Below, piece by piece: positions 1 through 6,436 of a stretch of 10,746 bases of DNA. The position numbers and the translations under genes are program-made. The notes below the pieces were generated by a model. The model worked only from the letters and a program-made list of their open reading frames with translations, had not been told where the DNA came from and ran no database searches. Source of the stretch: Bacteroidales bacterium UBA4866 (GTDB lineage Bacteria; Bacteroidota; Bacteroidia; Bacteroidales; P3). The stretch's first letter is position 1. The number at the start of each line of letters is the position of its first letter. Location of the stretch: assembly GCA_002399565.1 (NCBI GenBank), contig DHDW01000010.1, positions 41,513 through 52,258 of the forward strand, written 5' to 3'.

Positions 1-93
1 ATGAGTCAAAATAGCGTTAAGAGCAATCTTTACAAAGCCAGACAATTGTTGAAAGAAAAGTTAGAGAAAATAGAAAAGAAGAAAAATGAATAA
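1..93 (+). CDS. RNA polymerase ECF-type sigma factor, C-terminal end (cut by window edge)
   Basis: Only the last 30 codons are visible, so the ATG at base 1 is probably an internal methionine. The peptide contains SQNSVKSNLYKARQLLKEKL, which has the form of the recognition helix and following helix of sigma region 4.2 (compare the usual family pattern S-x-x-T-V-K-S-x-L-x-R-A-x-x-x-L-x-x-x-L). This region contacts the -35 element of target promoters. A lysine-rich tail follows. The stop codon lies inside the next gene, with an 8-nt overlap (ATGAATAA), so the two are almost certainly translationally coupled. That is the usual arrangement of an ECF sigma factor and its membrane-bound regulator. 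The assignment rests on a short fragment; another LuxR/sigma-like helix-turn-helix protein is possible but less likely. Confidence 0.72.
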   Translation: MSQNSVKSNLYKARQLLKEKLEKIEKKKNE

Positions 94-949
94 TATAGAT
101 AATATTTTTAGTAAATTAAAAGGTACAGAAAAAGAGGCTCCTGATATTTGGAATAAGATAGAATTAGAACTAAATAATACAAAGAATATCAGTAATAATA
201 CTAATCAAATTGCTCCTAAACAAGGAGTGATGAAGGAATTTGTTGACAAAGTTTTAAATCTTTCTACTACCATTAAGACAATAGGAATTATAACTGCTGC
301 ATCAGTAGTTGGTGTGGGAACATATTTAATCGTTAATAATAATTTGAAAGATACTCCTGTAAATAATGAAATTAATCTGGGAAATAATCTTAACACGAAT
401 AATTCAAATCCAAATCAAATCAAGCAGTCAGATACATCTAATATAAATAATAATTCCTTAAGAGAAAATCTTATTGTTGATTCAAAATCAAAAATCAATA
501 AAGAACAAAATAATGATATTGTAATAGAATATAATATTAATGATGATCCACGTAGAGTATTGTCAAATGAAAATTATACAATTGAACCCATAAATAATAA
601 CACTAATACTTCAGAATTGATTAAAAATAATAAGATTGAAATTGTGGAGACTGAAGAGGATAAAATTGCTCCTATTGAGGATGAAATTCCTGAATTTAAA
701 CCTTCTAATGTAATAACTCGAAATGGAGATGGAATAAATGATTACTTTGTTATTAAACATGTAGAGAAGTTTCCAGAAAATAGTATTGTTATCTTTGATG
801 CAAGAGGTAAAATTGTTTACAGACGCAAAGGTTATAAAAATGATTTCTCGGCTATAAACCTTCCTATTGGTACATATTTTTATAAGTTTGAATACAACAA
901 ATTAGGAAAAACAATCTGTAAGTCTGGAAGCATAACTGTCATGCAATAA
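86..949 (+). CDS. Single-pass membrane protein: anti-sigma-like N terminus plus gliding-motility/T9SS type B-like C-terminal domain
   Basis: A 287-residue protein with no N-terminal signal peptide. Residues 1-30 (FSKLKG, APDIWNKIELEL) resemble the short cytoplasmic segment typical of Bacteroidota anti-sigma-like proteins, in which a P-x-x-x-W-x-x-I motif recurs. One membrane segment is seen at about residues 64-83. Residues 84-205 form an Asn-rich, low-complexity, presumably periplasmic linker. Residues about 208-287 match the CHU_C / T9SS type B pattern: NGDGINDYF at 213-221, then IVIFDARGKIVYRR, then LPIGTYFYKFEY. Such domains normally act as secretion or attachment signals on exported proteins. 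Here the domain hangs from a membrane anchor behind a likely sigma-binding segment, so a sensing or regulatory role is inferred. The 8-nt overlap with the upstream sigma gene supports a sigma/anti-sigma pair. No intrinsic terminator was found downstream. The start ATG at 86 fits the overlap and the N-terminal motif. Confidence 0.72.
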   Translation: MNNIDNIFSKLKGTEKEAPDIWNKIELELNNTKNISNNTNQIAPKQGVMKEFVDKVLNLSTTIKTIGIITAASVVGVGTYLIVNNNLKDTPVNNEINLGNNLNTNNSNPNQIKQSDTSNINNNSLRENLIVDSKSKINKEQNNDIVIEYNINDDPRRVLSNENYTIEPINNNTNTSELIKNNKIEIVETEEDKIAPIEDEIPEFKPSNVITRNGDGINDYFVIKHVEKFPENSIVIFDARGKIVYRRKGYKNDFSAINLPIGTYFYKFEYNKLGKTICKSGSITVMQ

Positions 950-994
950 CAAGTCCTTTATCCATTTTTTAGATATAAATATTCTTAATTTTAA

Positions 995-1023
995 TTGAGT
1001 AACACAAAAAGTTACTAATATTG
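995..1023 (+). promoter_or_regulatory. Probable promoter of the 1046-3233 gene group, with an inverted repeat in the spacer
   Basis: TTG at 995-997 and TAATATTG at 1016-1023 are 18 bp apart. This is one mismatch from the Bacteroidota -7 box TAnnTTTG. The spacer holds a perfect 6-bp inverted repeat, AGTAAC (998-1003) and GTTACT (1011-1016), with a 7-nt loop, which could be an operator. A second promoter-like TTTTTTGCAAAT stretch lies at 1031-1042, so TTGCAAAT occurs twice, 14 bp apart (1021 and 1035). Transcription from the second would be almost leaderless, so the first is preferred. Confidence 0.4.
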
Positions 1024-1045
1024 CAAATTATTTTTTGCAAATATT

Positions 1046-1453
1046 ATGAATCCAAGAGTAAACAAAAAAAGAGTAATAGTTAGCTTTAATAAGCTCAGTT
1101 CGGAGCAGATTCTTCAATTTAGCGAAGCATATCCAGAAGGTTATGCGTCGCATATACAGAAAATTACTAAGCCATCGGGTGAAATAATTTATGTTGTTCC
1201 TTTTGATACCGAAGAAGCTATCTATATGGTTAAAATTGATGTGAAAGTTGATCAAAAACTCACAGAAGAAGAATACGATAAGGAAATATTCAGTCAAACT
1301 AAAGCACCTGATTTTGTAGAAGAAACCCCAGAGGAAGAAGAAGAGGAGGAAAAGCCATCTAAGGATACTTTTGTTCTAATTCATGGAGATTATTCTGACA
1401 AAGAAGAAGAGGATGATGATGAGGATGATGAAGATGAAGTCGAAGAAGATTAA
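1046..1453 (+). CDS. Conserved-looking small protein with a strongly acidic C-terminal tail, function unknown
   Basis: A 135-residue protein that I cannot assign to a named family. Residues 1-85 look like a compact folded alpha/beta domain (strands VIVSFN and EIIYVVPFD, helix SEQILQFSEAYPEG, strand AIYMVKIDVKV). Residues 90-135 are dominated by Glu and Asp with two acidic runs separated by KPSKDTFVLIHGDY, giving a strongly negative tail that is probably disordered. There is no signal peptide or membrane segment, so a cytoplasmic location is expected. It ends 12 bp before the Mrp-type ATPase gene and probably shares its transcript, so a role linked to Fe-S handling is possible but unproven. 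The GAA/GAG/GAT-rich codons of the tail form a simple-sequence stretch that could vary in length between strains. I have an impression of similar proteins in other Bacteroidota but cannot confirm it. Confidence 0.75.
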   Translation: MNPRVNKKRVIVSFNKLSSEQILQFSEAYPEGYASHIQKITKPSGEIIYVVPFDTEEAIYMVKIDVKVDQKLTEEEYDKEIFSQTKAPDFVEETPEEEEEEEKPSKDTFVLIHGDYSDKEEEDDDEDDEDEVEED

Positions 1454-1465
1454 ATAAATGAGAAA

Positions 1466-2293
1466 ATGAATATCTTTGAAAAACAAAAAGAAACTCAAGA
1501 TAAGATAAATCAAGCGTTATCTAAAGTTAAACACTTAGTTGCTGTTGGAAGTGGTAAAGGAGGAGTGGGGAAATCTACAGTTGCTGCCAATTTAGCAATA
1601 TCTCTTTCTAAACTTGGCTTTAAAGTAGGTTTAGCGGATGTTGATATTTATGGTCCCTCAATTCCAACTCTATTTAATATAGAAAATCAAGAAGTTGCTG
1701 GTAGGGAAATTGATGGTAAGGTATATATTGAGCCTATTGAAAAGTTTGGAATTAAACTTATGTCCATAGGTTTTTTTGTAGGTGGCGATAAAGCTCTAAT
1801 TTGGAGAGGACCAATGGCATCTAATACAATAATTCAATTGATTTCAGATACTTTATGGGGTGAGTTGGATTATTTAATTTTCGATATGCCTCCAGGAACA
1901 GGAGATATTCAACTTACTATTTCTAAAGATCTAAAAATTTCAGGAGCTATTTTTGTTTCAACTCCTCAAGAATTGGCTGTTGCTGATGTTAGAAGAGCAG
2001 TTAATATGTTCAATAATAAAGATATTAATGTTCCAATATTGGGTTTAGTTGAAAATATGGCATACTTTACTCCAAAAGAATTACCTGATAATAAATATTA
2101 TATTTTTGGTAAAAATGGAACTAAAAATTTGATTGATGAATTAAACCTTGAACTTTTGGAGCAAATACCAATAACTGAAGGTATTTCTCAAACAAATGAT
2201 AGTGGAAATCCAATAAGTTTGGATAATGAAGCGTTAGAAACAAAACATTTTATGAGTTTGGCTTCTAAAATAAATAAAAAATTAAATAAATAA
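1466..2293 (+). CDS. Mrp/NBP35 (ApbC)-family P-loop ATPase, cysteine-free and without the N-terminal MIP18 (DUF59) domain
   Basis: A 275-residue member of the MinD/Mrp ParA-like ATPase family, in which many proteins act as Fe-S cluster carriers. The deviant Walker A motif GSGKGGVGKST lies near residues 28-38. ADVDIYGPSIPTLF follows as the switch/Walker A' region, and LIFDMPPGTGDIQLT is the Mrp signature around Walker B. Family members often run to about 350 residues with a DUF59/MIP18 domain in front; here the ATPase begins almost at once, and the gene 12 bp upstream leaves no room for one. The C-terminal CxxC pair that binds the bridging cluster in canonical ApbC/NBP35 is replaced by ENMAYFTPKELPDNKYYIFG, a form I recall from other Bacteroidota. 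The whole protein contains no cysteine, so it cannot ligate a cluster through its own thiolates. The Nfu scaffold gene downstream suggests the two work together. Confidence 0.9.
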   Translation: MNIFEKQKETQDKINQALSKVKHLVAVGSGKGGVGKSTVAANLAISLSKLGFKVGLADVDIYGPSIPTLFNIENQEVAGREIDGKVYIEPIEKFGIKLMSIGFFVGGDKALIWRGPMASNTIIQLISDTLWGELDYLIFDMPPGTGDIQLTISKDLKISGAIFVSTPQELAVADVRRAVNMFNNKDINVPILGLVENMAYFTPKELPDNKYYIFGKNGTKNLIDELNLELLEQIPITEGISQTNDSGNPISLDNEALETKHFMSLASKINKKLNK

Positions 2294-2383
2294 CCCTTTT
2301 CTTTGTTTCAGAACTCTAAATACACTATTTATGTTGAATGTAAAGTGAGAGAGTTGAGATAAGAAAACAAAAAATAAAATTTT

Positions 2384-2632
2384 ATGACACCACAAGAAAA
2401 ACAAGATTTAGAAATAAAAGTTAAAGAAGTGCTTAACAAGATAAGACCTTATCTTCAAAATGATGGAGGAGATCTTCGTTTTGTAGAATTGACAGACGAT
2501 AAAGTAGTTTATGTAGAGCTTCAAGGGCATTGTGGATCTTGTCCTCATGCAATGATGACTCTTAAACAAGGAGTTGAGCAAGCCGTTATAGAAGAATTGC
2601 CTGAAATCAAGGCTGTAGAAAGGTATATGTAA
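2384..2632 (+). CDS. NifU C-terminal domain protein (Nfu-type Fe-S scaffold/carrier)
   Basis: An 82-residue protein consisting only of the NifU C-terminal (Nfu) domain. Key features are IRPYLQNDGGDLRFVEL at about residues 20-36 and the cluster-binding motif GHCGSCP with C50 and C53. In the family, two subunits share one [4Fe-4S] cluster through these cysteine pairs and pass it to apo-enzymes. No A-type or NifU N-terminal scaffold domain is attached, so this is the minimal stand-alone form. It follows the Mrp-type ATPase by 90 bp and precedes the adenosyltransferase gene by a single base, so it is in the same transcriptional direction and tightly linked to the latter. The family call is secure; its client proteins are unknown. 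Confidence 0.93.
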   Translation: MTPQEKQDLEIKVKEVLNKIRPYLQNDGGDLRFVELTDDKVVYVELQGHCGSCPHAMMTLKQGVEQAVIEELPEIKAVERYM

Positions 2633-2633
2633 T

Positions 2634-3233
2634 ATGATTTATACCAAAACAGGAGATAAGGGCACAACTTCACTTATTGGAGGAAAGAGGGTAGATAAGT
2701 TTGACCTTAGAGTAGAATGTTATGGAACTCTCGATGAGCTAAATTCTCACATTGGACTGGTTAGAGACTTAATAATTAAAAGAGAGAAAAAAGGAGGAAA
2801 GACTAATTTAGAAGCTCAAAACAATAAACTTACACAAGACCTTCTTAGAATTATAAATTCTATGTTTAAGCTTGAATCAATTATTGCTTCTTTGCCAGAA
2901 AGTAAAGAAGATGCTGATAAAATTTCAGATCAATTTTGGAAAGATTCTTCTTTAGATATAGAGTGGCTTGAGAATAAGATTGATAATATTGAACAAAAGT
3001 TGCCTAAATTTAAAAACTTTATTCTTCCAACAGGATACTATATTTCTTCGCAAGCACATATTGCAAGAACAGTATGCAGAAGAGCAGAAAGATTGCTTGT
3101 AAAGCTAAATAGAGAAAGTTTTGTTTGTGATATATCATTGATTTACATAAATCGTCTTTCAGATTATTTATTTTGCCTTTCAAGATTTTTGATGAAAGAG
3201 TATAAGCAAGATGAAATTTACTTTCATGATTAA
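2634..3233 (+). CDS. ATP:cob(I)alamin adenosyltransferase, PduO type
   Basis: A 199-residue cytoplasmic enzyme that transfers the adenosyl group of ATP to cob(I)alamin, giving adenosylcobalamin for B12-dependent enzymes. Family hallmarks are present in order: the N-terminal ATP-binding TGDKGTTSLIGGKRVDK (residues 6-22), YGTLDELNSHIG (30-41), FILPTG (129-134, where the family usually has a glycine at T133), the arginine-rich helix HIARTVCRRAER (142-153), and YINRLSDYLFCLSR (171-184). Length is close to the usual ~190 residues, so it appears complete. The region at about 50-110 is Lys/Glu-rich and more divergent. It begins one base after the Nfu stop codon, implying translational coupling, and is followed by a strong terminator that ends the group. 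No other cobalamin genes are in the window. PduO and CobA types are unrelated; the motifs here are clearly PduO. Confidence 0.93.
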   Translation: MIYTKTGDKGTTSLIGGKRVDKFDLRVECYGTLDELNSHIGLVRDLIIKREKKGGKTNLEAQNNKLTQDLLRIINSMFKLESIIASLPESKEDADKISDQFWKDSSLDIEWLENKIDNIEQKLPKFKNFILPTGYYISSQAHIARTVCRRAERLLVKLNRESFVCDISLIYINRLSDYLFCLSRFLMKEYKQDEIYFHD

Positions 3234-3276
3234 TCTAAACGGCGTTTAATTATAAATAATCGCTAACTTTTTTCTG

Positions 3277-3319
3277 ATAGGTCTCAGTTACTTCTTTAAT
3301 AATTGAGACCTATTTTTTT
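3277..3319 (+). terminator. Intrinsic terminator after the adenosyltransferase gene
   Basis: A 14-bp stem pairs 3277-3290 with 3300-3313 (outer part ATAGGTCTCA / TGAGACCTAT, one G-U pair), with a 9-nt loop, followed directly by a T run at 3314-3319. It lies 44 bp after the stop codon and ends the transcription unit. Confidence 0.9.
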
Positions 3320-3834
3320 GATATCTAATATTCTACCTCTAACATATTAGACTTAATAATATTTTAAGGCTTAATATTCTAATTTATATACAGTCCCTTT
3401 TTTGCTAAATAAGGTAATAATCTACTTACATCAAGTAAAAATTTATTAAAATCAAGAATAAATTCTGCAAGGTGGCAGGATGTAGGTTACATGGTGGCAG
3501 GATGTAGTATGCAAGGTGGCAGGATGTAATGTGTATGGTGGCAGGATGTAAAATTTAATCCTCATCTTTTTTAATTATAATAGGGGTTTGATACATTTAT
3601 GTCCGATAAAAACAAATTAAGTAGTAATTTCTCATATCATCTTTTGTTCATTTATGTTTTCATATATTATTTGCTCAACCTCTTTCAAAGCTTATTTTAG
3701 ATTAATTTAATGAATGGATGGGGAGAAGATGGATTTTTCCTAAAAATAATGTCTGAAAATTAAAAATTTAGGAAGGTTTTATGGAGGGAAGAACACTTAA
3801 AATTAAATTTCTTCAGCAAAAAAAGTGGCGAAAA
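3320..3834. other. Gene-free spacer between adenosyltransferase terminator and DUF2795-like gene promoter
   Basis: About 500 bp with no ORF that resembles a known protein. It is very AT-rich apart from the 22-bp repeat array at 3471-3550. Other structures are TAATATTCTA twice (3326 and 3372) and an inverted repeat TTCCTAAA (3737-3744) / TTTAGGAA (3767-3774) with a 22-nt loop and no T tail. A 33-codon reading frame at 3599-3700 is not convincing. Confidence 0.6.
3471..3550. repeat. Four exact 14-bp repeats at constant 22-bp spacing
   Basis: GGTGGCAGGATGTA occurs without any mismatch at 3471, 3493, 3515 and 3537, so the period is exactly 22 bp with 8-bp variable spacers (GGTTACAT, GTATGCAA, ATGTGTAT). 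The 8 bases before copy 1 are TTCTGCAA. Copies 1 and 3 are both preceded by TGCAA, while copies 2 and 4 follow ACAT and GTAT, which hints at growth by duplication of a 44-bp dimer. The period is not a multiple of three, and stop codons occur, so it is not a coding repeat. It is much richer in G than its surroundings. Repeats and spacers are too short for a CRISPR array, and no cas genes are present. Confidence 0.95.
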
Positions 3835-3865
3835 TTTGTTTGTTAATGAAATAATATTACTTTTG
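3835..3865 (+). promoter_or_regulatory. Bacteroidota-type promoter for the DUF2795-like gene
   Basis: TTTG (3835-3838) and TACTTTTG (3858-3865) are separated by 19 bp, matching the TTTG / TAnnTTTG consensus of the Bacteroidota primary sigma factor. A start site near 3872 would leave a leader of about 50 nt. Confidence 0.75.
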
Positions 3866-3924
3866 CAAAAAATTTAAGGTATATACTTATATTAGCCTTT
3901 GTACTTTTAAAATATTATTGAACA

Positions 3925-4146
3925 ATGTATTGGACATTAGAATTGGCATCAAAATTGGAAGATGCTCCTTGGCCAGCAACAAGGGAGGAATTATTGGATT
4001 ATGCTTTAAGAAGTGGTGCACCACCTGAAGTTATCGAAAATCTTACCGAAATGGAAGATGAAGGAGAAACTTATGATAGCATAGAGGAAATTTGGACAGA
4101 TTATCCTACGAAGGAAGATTTCTTTTTTCATGAAGATGAATATTAA
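3925..4146 (+). CDS. DUF2795-like small acidic protein
   Basis: A 73-residue acidic protein beginning MYWTLELASKLEDAPWPATR, followed by EELLDYALRSGAPPEVIENL and a C-terminal half rich in Glu and Asp (IEEIWTDYPTKEDFFFHEDEY). This pattern is one I recognise as the short DUF2795-type protein that is widespread and highly conserved in Bacteroidota. The function is unknown. There is no signal peptide, membrane segment or cysteine, so a cytoplasmic protein is expected. The gene stands alone between its own promoter and a strong terminator 21 bp downstream, which suggests independent and possibly high expression. The start at 3925 is the only plausible one and matches the family's usual N terminus. 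Confidence 0.82.
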   Translation: MYWTLELASKLEDAPWPATREELLDYALRSGAPPEVIENLTEMEDEGETYDSIEEIWTDYPTKEDFFFHEDEY

Positions 4147-4167
4147 AATTTTTTGTTAATAACTTGG

Positions 4168-4204
4168 AAGCGTTTTGATTTTTTCAGAACGCTTTTCTTT
4201 TTCT
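4168..4204 (+). terminator. Intrinsic terminator after the DUF2795-like gene
   Basis: An 11-bp stem pairs 4168-4178 with 4184-4194 (AAGCGTT / AACGCTT core plus TTGA/TCAG with one G-U pair), with a five-T loop, followed by TTCTTTTTC. It lies 21 bp after the stop codon. Confidence 0.9.
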
Positions 4205-4218
4205 ATTAATTCTTTTTC

Positions 4219-4226
4219 TATATTTG
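4219..4226 (+). promoter_or_regulatory. Promoter -7 box for the subtilase gene
   Basis: TATATTTG, followed by CA, is a perfect match to TAnnTTTG, 31 bp before the subtilase ATG. A good TTTG -33 element is not visible; the upstream sequence at the expected place is the T-rich tail of the previous terminator. The start site would fall near 4233, giving a leader of about 25 nt. Confidence 0.65.
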
Positions 4227-4257
4227 CATTGACAATTAACCCTTAAAAAAATTATTT

Positions 4258-6405
4258 ATGAAGAAATCTTTACTTTTTTGTCTTTCATTATTAATAACCT
4301 TTTCTTTATTTTCTCAAAACATTGGAATTGGGATGAAGGGATTTATTAATAACTATCAGAAGAAGTCTAAATCAATTTTTTCTGAGAAATACCCAATAAG
4401 AAATATTGATGGAGTTGAATATCTATCAGCAATTGCTAAGGTTAACTGCAACTTTCAAGATAAAAGCATTACTGAAATAGGTTGTAGGATAGGGGCAAAA
4501 TTTGGGAATATCTATACAGTTTATATTCCAATTTGCAGAGTAAATGAAGTGTTGCGTTTAGATAACATTATCGATATAGAAACTTCAAGAAAGATTAATG
4601 GTCCATTATTAGATAAAGCCACCAATGATGTGAGTGCAGATTTAGTTTGGCAAGGATTTGAACTTCCTCAAGGCTATTCTGGCAAGGGAGTAATTGTTGG
4701 AGTAACTGATTGGGGTTTTGATTACACTCATCCAATGTTTTATGATACTACAATAAATAATTATAGAATATTGGCAGCTTGGGATCAGTTTCGTAATCAA
4801 GGACCTGCACCTGATAGTATGTTCTATGGAACTGTGTTTTATGGGCAACAAGCCTTACTCCAAGCTCAGAGTGATACATTAAATATATATAATATAGGAA
4901 CACATGGAACTCATGTTAGTGGGATTGCTGCAGGAGCAGGAGCAGGTACTCAATATAGAGGTGTTGCTTACGATTCCGAATTGCTTATGGCAACTTTTCT
5001 TATTGATGAAGCTGCAATTTTGGATGCATACTATTGGATGAGAAATGAAGCAAAGAAAAGAAATAAACGTTTGGTGATAAATGGAAGCTGGGGTTTGTAT
5101 CATTTTGGGATGATGGATGGAACATCATTATTAGATCAAGCTGTAAAGCAAATGGCCGATTTGGATAGTGTAGTATTTGTTACAAGTGGGGGGAATAATG
5201 GAACTGAAAAGTTTCATGTAAAGAAGATATTTACAAATAATGATACAATATCTACAGGTGTTGGTTTTGATTTACAGTCCAATAGTGATAATTATTGGGG
5301 GCAAACAATCACTATGGCTGGAGACAGTACAAATAGTTTTGCTTCAAGACTTGAGTTCTATAATGAGTTTTTTGAATTAATTTATTCAACACCTTGGATA
5401 AATACATTGACAAATGATTTTATTAATGACACTTGTGTTATAAATAATGGTGATAGCCTAATCTTTAGAACAACTACAACTGCTTCAACCCTAATTTCAA
5501 ACAGACCTATAGCAGAATGGGAGGTTCGTTTATCCAATTACACATTGGGGAAATACTTTGTAGTGCTTTCAACAACATCTGCTCAAGGTTTGGTTCATGC
5601 CTGGAATGTTGCTTGTTTGAGTACTGGAGTAGGGAATTGGGGATTAGATTTTGCAAAATATAAAGCAAGCCATATTTTAGGAGATAGTCAATATGGTGTT
5701 GGAGAACCAGCAGTTGGTGATGGAATGATATCTGTTGCAGCTTATAATTCACAGCTAAGAGGTTCCTCTTCAGGGGGAGCAAGAGCTGGATTTTCAAGCA
5801 TTGGACCAAGAATAGACGGAGCAATTAAGCCAGAAGTTGCTGCTCCTGGAGTTGCTGTGATTTCTTCCATTTCTTCCTATTCAACAGAAACATATCCAAG
5901 TATTAGAGATGTATATTTTAATGATAAAACTTATTCTTTTACTGCACTATCAGGTACATCAATGTCTTCTCCAATGGTTACAGGAATTGTTGCTCTTATG
6001 CTGGAAGCAAATCCATATTTAACTCCATCGCAAATAAAACAAATTTTGAAAGAAACAGCTCGTAGTGATTATTACACTACTTCAACTCTTCCAAATAATA
6101 GTTGGGGTTGGGGAAAAGTTTCTGCATACAGTGCTGTTAAAAGAGCAGTTGATTTGATAGGTTTAGATGAGATAAAAGAAGATTTGATATTTGATGTTTA
6201 CCCAAATCCAGCAAAAGAAGTTTTAAATATATATACTTCAAAAGAGATTAATCTAATAGAAATATTTGATTTATTAGGAAGAAAACAAATTTCAATTAAA
6301 GGCAATAGTATTCAAATAGACATATCTTCGTTAAAGAGAGGTATATATATTGTGTCTATTGATTTAGAAGGCAAGGTTTTAAAACGTAAAATAATAAAAA
6401 GATAG
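4258..6405 (+). CDS. Secreted S8 subtilisin-like serine peptidase with T9SS type A sorting domain
   Basis: A 715-residue exported protease. A signal peptide occupies about residues 1-20 (MKKS, hydrophobic core, then FSQ). Residues 21-130 look like a propeptide region. The catalytic triad is visible: D151 in VGVTDWGFD, H216 in GTHGTHVSG and S568 in SGTSMSSP. The oxyanion asparagine is N313 in SGGNNG. The gap between N313 and S568 is about 255 residues, far larger than in subtilisin, so an extra beta-rich insert (roughly 318-475) splits the catalytic domain. Residues about 645-715 form a Por-secretion tail: FDVYPNPAKEVLNIY, EIFDLLGRKQ, ISSLKRGIYIVSI, and a basic end. The protein should pass Sec to the periplasm and then T9SS to the cell surface. 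Nearby genes give no hint of substrate. It is complete and has its own promoter. Confidence 0.95.
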   Translation: MKKSLLFCLSLLITFSLFSQNIGIGMKGFINNYQKKSKSIFSEKYPIRNIDGVEYLSAIAKVNCNFQDKSITEIGCRIGAKFGNIYTVYIPICRVNEVLRLDNIIDIETSRKINGPLLDKATNDVSADLVWQGFELPQGYSGKGVIVGVTDWGFDYTHPMFYDTTINNYRILAAWDQFRNQGPAPDSMFYGTVFYGQQALLQAQSDTLNIYNIGTHGTHVSGIAAGAGAGTQYRGVAYDSELLMATFLIDEAAILDAYYWMRNEAKKRNKRLVINGSWGLYHFGMMDGTSLLDQAVKQMADLDSVVFVTSGGNNGTEKFHVKKIFTNNDTISTGVGFDLQSNSDNYWGQTITMAGDSTNSFASRLEFYNEFFELIYSTPWINTLTNDFINDTCVINNGDSLIFRTTTTASTLISNRPIAEWEVRLSNYTLGKYFVVLSTTSAQGLVHAWNVACLSTGVGNWGLDFAKYKASHILGDSQYGVGEPAVGDGMISVAAYNSQLRGSSSGGARAGFSSIGPRIDGAIKPEVAAPGVAVISSISSYSTETYPSIRDVYFNDKTYSFTALSGTSMSSPMVTGIVALMLEANPYLTPSQIKQILKETARSDYYTTSTLPNNSWGWGKVSAYSAVKRAVDLIGLDEIKEDLIFDVYPNPAKEVLNIYTSKEINLIEIFDLLGRKQISIKGNSIQIDISSLKRGIYIVSIDLEGKVLKRKIIKR

Positions 6406-6436
6406 GTTTCTTATTAGGTAATATTAAAAATTATAG

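Noticed and set aside
2302..2355. Promoter-like TTTG-24-TATGTTG and imperfect hairpin (AACTCT...AGAGTT) before the Nfu gene
   Set aside because: The -7 box lacks one T, the spacing is long and the stem is interrupted, so neither could be supported; co-transcription with the ATPase gene explains the gene equally well.
3471..3550. CRISPR array
   Set aside because: The repeats are only 14 bp and the spacers 8 bp, well below CRISPR sizes, and there are no cas genes or leader in the window.
3599..3700. 33-codon frame MSDKNKLSSN... with a hydrophobic C-terminal half, a possible small membrane protein
   Set aside because: No convincing promoter or ribosome binding site precedes it, its composition is what AT-rich random sequence gives, and no homologue is recognised.
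3781..3846. 21-codon frame just upstream of the DUF2795-like gene promoter
   Set aside because: It is short, overlaps the -33 element of the promoter, and shows no recognisable sequence.
4258..4318. Lipoprotein signal on the subtilase (Cys at residue 8)
   Set aside because: The cysteine lies inside the hydrophobic core with Phe before it and does not form a lipobox; a standard Sec signal peptide plus T9SS tail fits better.
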